DNA of 35,120 nt from Thermoanaerobaculia bacterium (GTDB lineage Bacteria > Acidobacteriota > Thermoanaerobaculia > Multivoradales > Multivoraceae), in contig JAJDZH010000388.1 in the NCBI GenBank assembly GCA_022824725.1, forward strand, positions 1 to 35,120. Direction: 5' to 3'. Below the pieces are notes generated by a model that saw only the letters and a program-made list of their open reading frames with translations, ran no database searches and was not told the DNA's origin. The position numbers were made by a program, and so were the translations under genes. Shown in pieces: positions 25,616-33,452 of the stretch. How positions within the stretch are numbered: the stretch's first letter is position 1; every line of letters starts with the position of its first letter.

Positions 25616-26397
25616 GCGGAGGCGCTGCGGACAACTCGGGGCGCGGGCACAGGCCGCGGATCGGCATCGTCGGCGACGTCCGGGACGCGATCATCGGTCC
25701 GTGGGACGAGGTCGTCTCGATGGTCCCGCACGACTACGTGTCGGCGATTGCCGCCGCCGGCGGCGCGCCGGTCATCATCCCCAGCGTCGAGCCGTACGAC
25801 GAGGCCCCGGAGGCGGCGCTCGCGGGTCTCGACGGCATCGTCTTCATGGGCGGCAAGGACTTCGATGCGAAGATCTATGGCGCGGAGCCGCACCCGGAGA
25901 ACGACGAGCACGACGAGATGCGCGACCGCGTCGAGCTGGCGATCGGCCGCGCCGCGCTCGAACGCCGGATGCCGATCCTGGGGATCTGCCGGGGCTTCCA
26001 GCTCCTGAACCTCCTCTACGGCGGCGACCTGGAACAGCACCTCGGCGACCGGCTCGACATGAAGCCGCACCGCGACGTGCTGGGCGAGTTCACGCGGCAC
26101 ATGGTGACGATCGAGCCGGGGACGCACCTGGCGGCGGCGATGGAGGCGGGCGGGCCGCTCGCGCAGGAGGGTGACGTCGAGATCGCATCGCACCATCACC
26201 AGGGCGCCGGCCGGCTGGGGGAGGGCCTGCGGGTGGCCGCCACCGCGCCGGACGGCGTGATCGAGGCGCTCGAGGATCCCCGGCTCCCGTTCTGTCTCGG
26301 CGTGCAGTGGCACCCGGAGGTGACCGCGCCGGAGGACGGCGGCCGGCTCTTCCGCGCCCTCGTCGACTTCTGCTCATCCCATCCATCAACGGCCTGA
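25612..26397 (+). CDS. class-I glutamine amidotransferase-like gamma-glutamyl hydrolase (peptidase C26, PuuD-like)
   Basis: 261 aa from GTG 25612, overlapping the P450 stop. The nucleophile C126 lies in GICRGFQLLN and the His/Glu pair H234/E236 in GVQWHPE, so the triad is complete. The FMGGKDFDAKIYG segment matches the GG(x)D(x)(x)P(x)(x)Y region of gamma-glutamyl-GABA hydrolases, with Lys after GG instead of Gly. Expected reaction: hydrolysis of a gamma-glutamyl amide to release glutamate and the processed amine or acid. With the GS-like ligase it forms a glutamylation and deglutamylation pair, as in Puu or aniline (TdnQ/TdnT) pathways. Confidence 0.92.
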   Translation: MSGGAADNSGRGHRPRIGIVGDVRDAIIGPWDEVVSMVPHDYVSAIAAAGGAPVIIPSVEPYDEAPEAALAGLDGIVFMGGKDFDAKIYGAEPHPENDEHDEMRDRVELAIGRAALERRMPILGICRGFQLLNLLYGGDLEQHLGDRLDMKPHRDVLGEFTRHMVTIEPGTHLAAAMEAGGPLAQEGDVEIASHHHQGAGRLGEGLRVAATAPDGVIEALEDPRLPFCLGVQWHPEVTAPEDGGRLFRALVDFCSSHPSTA

Positions 26398-26410
26398 GGG
26401 TTCAACGCAC

Positions 26411-27214
26411 ATGCCACTCAAGGGCTACAGCGGCCCGCTCTCCGCCAGCGGACGCGGCGGCCTCGTGCCGGCGCCGCCCTGGCACTACTCCTGCGACTTC
26501 CTGATCGTCGAGTACAGCACCGATCCGGACGCCATCACGGCCCTGCTGCCGGCGGAGCTCGAACCGGCCGAGCGACCGGACATGGCCTGCGTCATCTTCG
26601 CCGACTGGCAGTCCTGCTCCGACGACCTGCACGAGCTGGAGGACCCGATCCAGTCCCAGTACAAGGAGTGCTTCGTCGTCGTCGGCGCGACGTGGCGCGG
26701 CGAACCGGTGTCGCGCTGCGTCTACATCTGGGTCGACAAGGACTTCGCGATGTTCCGCGGCTGGGTGCAGGGCTTCCCGAAGAAGCTCGGCTCGATCCAC
26801 ATGACCCGCAGCTTCGAGGTCGGCAAGGCGGCGTGCAGGCTCGCTCCCGGCACCCGCTTCGGAGCGACCTGCACCGCGAACGACCGGCAGATCGTCCGTG
26901 CCGTCGTCGAACTCGAGGGGATCAGCGAAACCGGACCGACGGTGAACGCTCCGCCCATGTTCAACACGCGCCACTTCCCCGCCGCGGCCGGGCTCGAACC
27001 CACGGTGTTCGAGATGGTCCGGGCCGGCGGCTACGACCGGGACTCGACCGATGTCTGGGAGGGGCCGGCCAGGCTCGCGTTCGGCGGCGACACGCTGGAG
27101 GACCTGCAGGCGATCGCGCCGCGCGAGGTGCACCGCGGCTTCCGGTTCTCCTTCGCTTACAGCGTCGACGGCGTGGAAGTCGTCGGCCCGCACGACCGGG
27201 AGCAACTGCGATGA
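26411..27214 (+). CDS. acetoacetate decarboxylase-family protein
   Basis: 267 aa from ATG 26411, 13 bases after the hydrolase gene. The ADC-family core is seen in APPWHYSCDFLIVEY near the N-terminus, WVDKDFAMFRGWVQGFPKKLGSI in the middle and FSFAYSVDGVEVV near the end. The adjacent lysines K124-K125 in GFPKK match the Schiff-base pair of acetoacetate decarboxylase. ADC-like proteins include decarboxylases and aldolase- or cyclase-like enzymes, so the reaction is open. In this operon a decarboxylation or C-C cleavage of an oxo-acid after ring opening is plausible (inference). The stop overlaps the next start (ATGA). Confidence 0.88.
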   Translation: MPLKGYSGPLSASGRGGLVPAPPWHYSCDFLIVEYSTDPDAITALLPAELEPAERPDMACVIFADWQSCSDDLHELEDPIQSQYKECFVVVGATWRGEPVSRCVYIWVDKDFAMFRGWVQGFPKKLGSIHMTRSFEVGKAACRLAPGTRFGATCTANDRQIVRAVVELEGISETGPTVNAPPMFNTRHFPAAAGLEPTVFEMVRAGGYDRDSTDVWEGPARLAFGGDTLEDLQAIAPREVHRGFRFSFAYSVDGVEVVGPHDREQLR

Positions 27215-28002
27215 AACACGAGCGCCGCGCCGGCGACGGCACCTGGCTGCCTCCTATCGATCCGCCGTCGAAGATCATCGGCGTCCACCTGAGTTACCGC
27301 TCGCGTTGCGTGGAGTACGAGATGGAGCGCATCCCGGAGGTGCCGTCCTACTTCATGAAGCCGACTTCCTCGCTGAGCGCTCACGAGGCGCCCGTGGCGC
27401 GGCCGCGCGGCTGCCGCTTCCTGAACTACGAGGGGGAGATCGCGGTCGTCATCGGCCGGCGGGCGACCGGCGTGCCGATCGACGAGGCGCTCGACTACGT
27501 GCGCGGCTACACGCTGGTCAACGACTTCGGCATCCATGACTTCCGGCACGCCGACCGCGGCTCGATGCTGCGGGTCAAGGGCCAGGACGGCTTCGGGCCG
27601 ATGGGACCGGCGCTGGTCGATGCCGGCGACGTCGACCCGAACGACCTGACGCTGCGCACCCTGGTCAACGGCGAGGTGGTGCAGGAGGGGAACACCGGGG
27701 AGGACCTCCTGTTCTCGTTCGCCTACCAGGTCGCCGACCTGAGCCGGCTGATCACGCTCGAACCCGGCGACGTCATCATGTCCGGCACGCCGGCGAACTC
27801 GCGGCCGGTCGAGCCCGGCGACGTGGTCGAGGTGCATTGCGACGAGATCGGCACGCTGCGCAACCCGATCGTCGAGCTGGACCGGGACCTGCAGCCGCTC
27901 GGCGAGCAGCCCGAGGTGACCGGCAACACGCTGCATGTCGCGCTCTGCGTGCCCGAGGACGAGGCCGAGGTGATGGCGGCGGCGGAGGCGGCGGGTTCGT
28001 GA
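27211..28002 (+). CDS. fumarylacetoacetate hydrolase-family protein (HpaG/hydratase-decarboxylase type)
   Basis: 263 aa from ATG 27211. The FAH-fold metal site is seen in NYEGEIAVVIG (E74, E76) and GYTLVNDFG (D105), with the substrate loop SYFMKPTSSLS and SGTPANSRPVEPGDVVEV near the end. Family members isomerise, decarboxylate or hydrate products of aromatic meta-cleavage, for example 2-oxo-hept-3-ene-1,7-dioate. The protein is somewhat longer at both ends than the 200-aa core. Its place next to an aldehyde dehydrogenase and an extradiol dioxygenase supports a meta-cleavage role. It overlaps both neighbours by four bases. Confidence 0.91.
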   Translation: MKHERRAGDGTWLPPIDPPSKIIGVHLSYRSRCVEYEMERIPEVPSYFMKPTSSLSAHEAPVARPRGCRFLNYEGEIAVVIGRRATGVPIDEALDYVRGYTLVNDFGIHDFRHADRGSMLRVKGQDGFGPMGPALVDAGDVDPNDLTLRTLVNGEVVQEGNTGEDLLFSFAYQVADLSRLITLEPGDVIMSGTPANSRPVEPGDVVEVHCDEIGTLRNPIVELDRDLQPLGEQPEVTGNTLHVALCVPEDEAEVMAAAEAAGS

Positions 28003-29495
28003 CGGCGGGAGGTCGAGAGGCGCGCGTCAACGTCGAAGGCGTCGCCGTACCGACCGGCCACCTGATCGGCGGCCGCCGTGTCGGTGGAGGCGGCGGTTTC
28101 GAGGTCCGTTCGCCGATCGACTGGGACTGGAAGCTGGCCGAGTTGCCCGAGGCGGGGGCGTCGGAGGTCGACGCCGCCGTCGCGGCGGCGCGCGGCGCGT
28201 TCCCGGACTGGGCGGCGCTGGGTCCCGAAGGCCGCGGGCCGTACCTGCTGCGCCTTGCTGCCGAGGTCGAGCGGAGGGCCGCCGAGATCGCCCAGGTCGA
28301 GACCGTCGACAACGGTTCCCTGCTGGAGGCGATGCGGGAGCGGGTGATTCCCCGCGGCGGGATGAACTTCCGCTTCTTCGCCGAGTACGCGGTGTCGCGC
28401 CTGGCCGAGCCGGCCCGCACGCTGCACGGCGGCGAGCGGAACACGGTCCGGCACGATCCGGCCGGAGTCGTCGCCGTGTCGACGCCCTGGAACGCACCCT
28501 TCATGCTGGCGACCTGGCGGGTCGGGCCGGCGCTCGCGGCCGGCGACACGGTCGTCCTCAAGCCGCCGGAGTGGGCGCCGCTGACCTGCTCGCTGCTCGG
28601 CGTCCTGGCTGAGGAGGCCGGTTTGCCGCCGGGGGTGCTGAACATCGTCCACGGCGGGCCGGAGACGGGGGCTCTCCTGACCGGCCACCCCGGCGTCGAC
28701 CGGATCGCCTTCACCGGCTCGCCGGCGACCGCGCGCACGGTCGGGGCCGCGGCCGCGGCGGAGCTCACTCCCGTCTCGTTCGAACTTGGCGGCAAGTCGC
28801 CGTTTCTCGTCTTCGCGGACGCCGACCTGGAGGCCGCCGCGCGCACCGCGGCGTACCAGTACGACAACTCGGGCCAGGTCTGCCTGGCCGGAACCAGGCT
28901 GCTGATCGAGCGGAGCTGCCTCGAGGCCTTCATGGAGCGGTTCCTGGCGGAAGTCGAGGCGATTCGCGTCGGCGATCCGCGGGAAGCCGCGACGACCTAC
29001 GGCCCGCTGATCCATCCTCGCGCGCTGGCGCGCGTCGAAAGCCACGTCGAGAAGGCGCTCGCTCAGGGAGCGACGCTCCGTTTCGGCGGCAAGAGCAGCG
29101 GCGGGCTGTACTACCCGCCGACCCTGTTCGCCGACGTGCCGCCCGGCGCCGACATTCTGCGCGAGGAGGTGTTCGGGCCGGTGCTCACCCTGCAGACGTT
29201 CGACGGCGACGAAGAGGCGGTCGCCCTGTCCGAGTCGACCGACTACGGGCTCGCCGCGATGATCTTCACCGGCGACGAGGCTCGTGCCGACCGTCTCTCG
29301 CGGCGGATCAGCGCCGGCACGATCTGGGTCAACTGCTTCTACGTCCGCGACCTGGAGACCCCGTTCGGCGGCACGAAGCACTCGGGCATCGGCCGCGAGG
29401 GCGGCCGCCATTCGTTCGACTTCTACTGCGACGTGAAGACGGTCTGCGAACGGACCTCCGCGTTCGCGGCCACCGCAACAGGAGACAGCCCGTGA
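27999..29495 (+). CDS. NAD(P)-dependent aldehyde dehydrogenase (HpaE-like)
   Basis: 498 aa from GTG 27999 (GTGA overlap with the FAH-family gene). The ALDH superfamily active site is complete: catalytic C295 in NSGQVCLAGTR, general base E262 in FELGGKSP, and cofactor motifs STPWNAPF and FTGSPATAR. The C-terminal ETPFGGTKHSGIGREGG and FDFYCDVKTVC resemble 5-carboxymethyl-2-hydroxymuconic-semialdehyde dehydrogenase (HpaE) and 2-hydroxymuconic-semialdehyde dehydrogenases. It would oxidise the ring-cleavage semialdehyde made by the adjacent dioxygenase; a PuuC-like aldehyde in the glutamylated branch is the alternative. Confidence 0.93.
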   Translation: MTAGGREARVNVEGVAVPTGHLIGGRRVGGGGGFEVRSPIDWDWKLAELPEAGASEVDAAVAAARGAFPDWAALGPEGRGPYLLRLAAEVERRAAEIAQVETVDNGSLLEAMRERVIPRGGMNFRFFAEYAVSRLAEPARTLHGGERNTVRHDPAGVVAVSTPWNAPFMLATWRVGPALAAGDTVVLKPPEWAPLTCSLLGVLAEEAGLPPGVLNIVHGGPETGALLTGHPGVDRIAFTGSPATARTVGAAAAAELTPVSFELGGKSPFLVFADADLEAAARTAAYQYDNSGQVCLAGTRLLIERSCLEAFMERFLAEVEAIRVGDPREAATTYGPLIHPRALARVESHVEKALAQGATLRFGGKSSGGLYYPPTLFADVPPGADILREEVFGPVLTLQTFDGDEEAVALSESTDYGLAAMIFTGDEARADRLSRRISAGTIWVNCFYVRDLETPFGGTKHSGIGREGGRHSFDFYCDVKTVCERTSAFAATATGDSP

Positions 29496-30409
29496 TCGGC
29501 GGCATCCACCACGCAGGCCTCACCGTCACCGACCTCGCCGAGGCCTCGGCCCGCTGGCAGCGCCTGCTCGGCCTCAGCCCGGCCACCGATGACGGTGCGC
29601 TGCTGCGCTGCGCCTACGAGGGCTTCTGCGTCCGCCTCTCCCCAGGCGACCGCGGCTGCGTCGACTACATCGCCTACGAGCTCGAACCCGGCGTGACCCT
29701 GGCCCAGGCCGGCGACCGGCTGTCCGACGCCGGGACGCTCGCCGTACCGATCGAACTCCCGTCCGGCCGTTTCGGGCTCCGCACCGCCGACCCGGACGGC
29801 AACGGCGTGGTCGTCGTCGAGCACACAGCACCCGACGACCCGCGGCCAGACGTCTGCAAGCAGTCGGACACCCTGCCGGGGTTTCATCCGCGCCGGCTCC
29901 AGCACGTGAACTACCTCACCGCCGACACCCCGCGCGCCGTCAAGTGGTACGTCGAGGCGCTCGGCCTCAAGATCACCGACTGGATCGGCGACGACGCCTG
30001 CTGGCTCCACGCCGACCGCGACCATCACGTGCTCGCCTTCCTCGACAAGGGCTACGCCCACATCCACCACGTCGCCTTCGAACTGGCCGACTGGGGCGAG
30101 CTGCGGGTCGGCCTCGACCACCTCGCGGCCCACCGGCGGCCGATCGTCTGGGGTCCGGGCCGCCACGGCATGGCCCAGAACCTGTTCGCCTACTGGCGGA
30201 TGCCCGAGGAGGACACCTTCATCGAGTTCTTCGCCGACATGGAAGTCCTCGGCCCGAACCACCAGGTCCGCCACTTCCCCGACGACGCCTTCGCCTCGAA
30301 CACCTGGGGCCAACTGCCCCCGCGGTCCTACTTCCGCTTCGACGAAGAAGCGATCCGCGCCGAGTGGGACCAGTCCCAGCAACTGGGCGCCCCGCTGGAA
30401 CGCGGGTAG
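29492..30409 (+). CDS. type I extradiol ring-cleavage dioxygenase (VOC fold)
   Basis: 305 aa from GTG 29492, with AGGAG nine bases before it and a GTGA overlap with the aldehyde dehydrogenase. Two vicinal-oxygen-chelate domains are visible: residues about 1-115 (GGIHHAGLTVTDLAEA) and about 130-270. The 2-His-1-carboxylate Fe or Mn site is complete: H138 (LQHVNYL), H192 or H193 (HIHHVAFEL) and E245 (FIEFFAD). This fits catechol 2,3-dioxygenase, BphC or homoprotocatechuate 2,3-dioxygenase (HPCD-like). It should cleave a catechol next to the diol, giving a semialdehyde for the upstream enzymes. Last gene of the operon. Confidence 0.91.
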   Translation: MIGGIHHAGLTVTDLAEASARWQRLLGLSPATDDGALLRCAYEGFCVRLSPGDRGCVDYIAYELEPGVTLAQAGDRLSDAGTLAVPIELPSGRFGLRTADPDGNGVVVVEHTAPDDPRPDVCKQSDTLPGFHPRRLQHVNYLTADTPRAVKWYVEALGLKITDWIGDDACWLHADRDHHVLAFLDKGYAHIHHVAFELADWGELRVGLDHLAAHRRPIVWGPGRHGMAQNLFAYWRMPEEDTFIEFFADMEVLGPNHQVRHFPDDAFASNTWGQLPPRSYFRFDEEAIRAEWDQSQQLGAPLERG

Positions 30410-30425
30410 TCGCCGCCGGTCCGCT

Positions 30426-30449
30426 GGGTGCGCGGGTATTCTGACCCGC
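30426..30449 (+). repeat. palindromic repeat between convergent genes
   Basis: A 24-bp unit with one arm mismatch (GCGGGTA-TTCT-GACCCGC), 16 bases after the dioxygenase stop. Hairpin modules follow on the right as in the other copies. Confidence 0.9.
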
Positions 30450-30450
30450 C

Positions 30451-30500
30451 GCCGCCAAAGGCGGCATTGAGACGCCGCCGCGAAGCGGCGACCTGTCTCA
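30451..30500. terminator. hairpin pair between convergent genes, possible bidirectional terminator
   Basis: GCCGCC-AAA-GGCGGC at 30451-30465 is followed by a nested hairpin: outer arms TGAGAC (30468-30473) and GTCTCA (30495-30500) around inner CGCCGC-GAA-GCGGCG (30476-30490). The outer right arm includes the stop codon of the minus-strand serine hydrolase. No T-run follows, so termination is inferred from position and structure. Confidence 0.5.
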
Positions 30501-31991
30501 CGAACGTCTCAGGTAAAGCCTTCCCCCCGTCGCTACATGCCGCATCCGGCCGTCGGCCTGCGGATTGACGAACGACAGAATCGTCTGCGGCGCGGTGGCA
30601 GCGATCGCCTCCGGCAGGGAGATGACGAAGGAGTGCTCGCCCACCGGGTCGAGCGGAAAGGCAGGCGTCGGGTCGGTCGAGGTCGTGTCGTAGAAGGCGA
30701 CCTTGGCGCGGGAACTGACGCGCAGGCGGCCGTCCTGTTCGGTGACCGTGTGCGCGGCGGCGACGTCCTCGTAGGCGCCGATGTAGAGCCGCGGGTCGAC
30801 GTCGATGTCGAGCGCGGGGAAATGCTGCGGCGCCAGCGGCTCGAAGCCGGAGGCCTTCTTCATCCAGGCGTTCACGAGTTCGAAGGCGACCAGCCCACCG
30901 TGCGCCGAGTTGGTCAGGACGACCATCGCGAAGTCGGACTCCTGGTGCGCCGAGAACCAGGAGAGGATGCCCGGGCCGCCGCCGCCGTGCCCGAAGTCGC
31001 CGTTGGGGCCCAGCATGAAGCCGAGGCCGAAGGCGCGGACGGCGCCGATCCCCTGGACCGCCGCGGTGCCGGTGCGCATCACCTTCGAGCTCTCCTCCGA
31101 GAGCAGGCGTTCGCCGTTCAATCCCTGGCCGCCGCGCAGGTGGGCGGCGGCGAAAGCGAGGAGGTCGCGCGCCGACATCATGGCCGTGGAGCCGGCCGGA
31201 GCGAAACTCAGCGGCAGGAAGGCCTGCGACGTCCTCCTCTGCTCGCCGCTGGCCGGATCGAGGAAGTGGCCGACGGAGGCGCGGTGCAGAAGGGCGTCCT
31301 GGGGCTGGACGACGGAGTGCCCGAGGCCGAGACGGCCGAAGACGCGATCCTCGATCAGGCTGTACCAACTGTCCCCGAGCACGCGCTCGGCGACGTGGCC
31401 GGCGACCACCATCGCCGTGTTGCAGTACGAGCAGTCCTCGCCGGGAGCGAACAGTTGACCGAGATCGCGGGCGCGGGCGACCGCCTGGCGGATGGCCTCC
31501 TGGTCGGGGCCGTGGTCCGGGATCATCTCGCCGTCGATACCGCTCGTGTGGTTGAGCAGCATGCCGACCCTGATCGCGCGCGTCGCCTCCGGGTCCGCGA
31601 CCGCGAAGTCGGGCACGTAGTCGAGCACCGGGGCGTCGAGCTCGACCAGCCCCTCGTCGACCAGTTGCATCACCAGGGTCGTGTTCAGGGTCTTGGTGAT
31701 CGAGCCGATGTGCATCACCGTGTCCGGCGTCACCTCGACCCCGGTCGTCGCGTTCAGAATCCCGGCCGTGGCGGTCTCGATCTCGCCGCGGTGGTAGACC
31801 GCCGCGCTCGCGCCGACGACCCGGTGGCGCTCGATCGCCTGTTCGAGATCACGCTGCAGGTCGGTGGCGCCGGGACTCTCGCCAGCCGGAGCGGTCTGAC
31901 CGCGAGCGGTCCGTAGCGGCGGGAGGGCGGCCACGGCGGCCAGGGCCGCGCTCCTGGCCAGAAGGTCGCGTCGGGTGGATTGGATGGACAC
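30498..31991 (-). CDS. Tat-exported beta-lactamase-fold serine hydrolase
   Basis: 497 aa from GTG 31991-31989, with GAGGAAGG upstream. The N-terminus has a twin-arginine signal (STRRDLLARS followed by a hydrophobic Ala-Leu segment, cleavage near TARG-Q). The class C beta-lactamase/esterase fold is shown by the nucleophile motif SITK (S97, K100), YCN (189-191) and HGG (335-337) in place of KTG. A C-terminal domain of about 120 residues follows. HGG rather than KTG, and YCN rather than YAN, fit esterases and D-amino-peptidases of this family better than true penicillin resistance. Convergent with the dioxygenase operon, so transcribed separately. Confidence 0.92.
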   Translation of the reverse strand: MSIQSTRRDLLARSAALAAVAALPPLRTARGQTAPAGESPGATDLQRDLEQAIERHRVVGASAAVYHRGEIETATAGILNATTGVEVTPDTVMHIGSITKTLNTTLVMQLVDEGLVELDAPVLDYVPDFAVADPEATRAIRVGMLLNHTSGIDGEMIPDHGPDQEAIRQAVARARDLGQLFAPGEDCSYCNTAMVVAGHVAERVLGDSWYSLIEDRVFGRLGLGHSVVQPQDALLHRASVGHFLDPASGEQRRTSQAFLPLSFAPAGSTAMMSARDLLAFAAAHLRGGQGLNGERLLSEESSKVMRTGTAAVQGIGAVRAFGLGFMLGPNGDFGHGGGGPGILSWFSAHQESDFAMVVLTNSAHGGLVAFELVNAWMKKASGFEPLAPQHFPALDIDVDPRLYIGAYEDVAAAHTVTEQDGRLRVSSRAKVAFYDTTSTDPTPAFPLDPVGEHSFVISLPEAIAATAPQTILSFVNPQADGRMRHVATGGRLYLRRS

Positions 31992-32036
31992 GGGGAGCCT
32001 TCCTCAGACAACAGCAGGCGCGAGTGGCTGGATGCC

Positions 32037-32063
32037 AGTTGTCAGAGTTGTCAAGATGGCAAC
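32037..32063. promoter_or_regulatory. operator-like repeats between divergent genes
   Basis: Two direct copies of AGTTGTCA (32037-32044 and 32046-32053) are followed by TGGCAAC, which forms an inverted pair GTTGTCA-AGA-TGGCAAC (32047-32063) with one G/T wobble. It lies in the relatively AT-rich 133-bp gap between the serine hydrolase and the ATPase gene. No regulator is encoded nearby, so this is only a candidate site. Confidence 0.3.
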
Positions 32064-32124
32064 GGCGGGAGGTGCGTAATCTCGACAGGAATGTGGCGAT
32101 TTTACGCTAAGATTGCCACTTCAC

Positions 32125-33387
32125 ATGAAGAATCGCGCCATGGAGTCTCGGTTGAGAAAGCGTGCCGCCAGCAGGCTCGCGCGGCTTCTCGTCGTGACCG
32201 GTTCGCGGCAGACCGGCAAGACCACGCTGATCCGGAGGTGCTTTCCCGACGTACCTTACATCTCGCTGGAGGACCCGGCGGTGCGGCCGGGCTTCTCCCG
32301 GATGACAGCTGCGGAGTGGATCGAACGGTACCCGAACGCCATTCTCGACGAGGTCCAGAAGGCGCCGTCTCTAGTCGAAACGGTCAAGGCAGCCTACGAC
32401 CAGTCGCCGGCCGTGCGCTACTTCCTTCTGGGCAGCAGCCAGATTCTGTTGCTTTCCCGCGTCAAGGAGAGTCTGGCCGGTCGCGTGGCGATCGAGGAGC
32501 TCTGGCCCCTGACGCTGCCCGAGATGGCGACGTGTTCCTGGGACGATCCGCTGGCGCCTTCGCGGCTCGTCCTGTGGCTTGAGGACGGGTGCCGTCGGGA
32601 TGACGTGCTGCTCGGCCAGCCAGCCGCGGATCGCACGTACGCACGCTACGCCGGGATCCTGGAGCACTACCTCTGCTTCGGCGGCATGCCGGTCGTTCAT
32701 CACGACGATCTGACCGACGACGAACGCAGTAGCTGGCTGCGGGACTTCCAGCGGACCTACCTCGAGCGGGACGTGGCCGATCTCGCGGCCCTGCGGGACC
32801 TGGAGCCCTTCGTCGTGGCGCAGAAGGTCCTCGCCACCCGCACCGGCAGGGCCGTCAATTTCAGCGATCTGGCGCGGTCGGCGGGCATCGCGCCGGCGAC
32901 GGCGCGCCGCTTCCTGCGCTACCTGGAGTTGAGCTACCAGGTGATTCAACTGCCTCCGTTCTTCCGGAACTCCGAGAAGCGCTTGGCGAAGATGCCGAAG
33001 GTGCACTTCGTGGATCCCGGGATCCTGCGCACGATCCTCAATCGAACCGGCGACTGGACCGGCGAGGAGTTCGAATCGGCCCTGGTGGCGGAGATCGTCA
33101 AGCAGATGCGGAACGCCGGCGTGCTCGCGGACTTCTTCCACCTGCGGACGTACGATCGGCGGGAAGTGGACCTGCTGATCGAACTCGAGAAGGGGTTCGT
33201 CGGCATCGAGATCAAGGCGTCGCGCAGAGTCACGAGAGCCGACGCGCGGACACTACGTGGCCTGGATGCGTTTCTCGACAAGCCGTTGCTGGGCGCCGTC
33301 GTCGTGTCGCTCGACCTTAACGTTCGCTACCTGGCCCCAGGAGTGCTGGCCGTGCCGGCCGGTTGGTTGTTCTCGCCTCCGGGATGA
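32125..33387 (+). CDS. AAA_14 / DUF4143 ATP-binding protein
   Basis: 420 aa from ATG 32125; TTG 32113 and ATG 32140 are alternatives. The N-terminal P-loop is GSRQTGKTTL with YISLEDP after it and Walker B-like AILDEVQKAP. The sensor segment FLLGSSQILLL and GRVAIEELWPLTLPE are characteristic of this family. The C-terminal DUF4143 half contains the winged-helix-like VNFSDLARSAGIAPATARRFLRYLE and the nuclease-like pocket REVDLLIELEKGFVGIEIKASRR, a D-ExK arrangement. These proteins are common, patchily distributed and of unknown function, often spread by transfer. It is flanked by unrelated metabolic genes and appears monocistronic. Confidence 0.93.
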   Translation: MKNRAMESRLRKRAASRLARLLVVTGSRQTGKTTLIRRCFPDVPYISLEDPAVRPGFSRMTAAEWIERYPNAILDEVQKAPSLVETVKAAYDQSPAVRYFLLGSSQILLLSRVKESLAGRVAIEELWPLTLPEMATCSWDDPLAPSRLVLWLEDGCRRDDVLLGQPAADRTYARYAGILEHYLCFGGMPVVHHDDLTDDERSSWLRDFQRTYLERDVADLAALRDLEPFVVAQKVLATRTGRAVNFSDLARSAGIAPATARRFLRYLELSYQVIQLPPFFRNSEKRLAKMPKVHFVDPGILRTILNRTGDWTGEEFESALVAEIVKQMRNAGVLADFFHLRTYDRREVDLLIELEKGFVGIEIKASRRVTRADARTLRGLDAFLDKPLLGAVVVSLDLNVRYLAPGVLAVPAGWLFSPPG

Positions 33388-33452
33388 GCCCAGGAGACCC
33401 CACGGCATGACTCACGGGTCCTCTCCAGACGACGGAGGATCCCCGCGCTAGG

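Noticed and set aside
30498-31991. Antibiotic-resistance beta-lactamase
   Set aside because: SITK and YCN are present, but HGG replaces KTG and the protein has an extra C-terminal domain, which fits esterase or peptidase members of the fold better.
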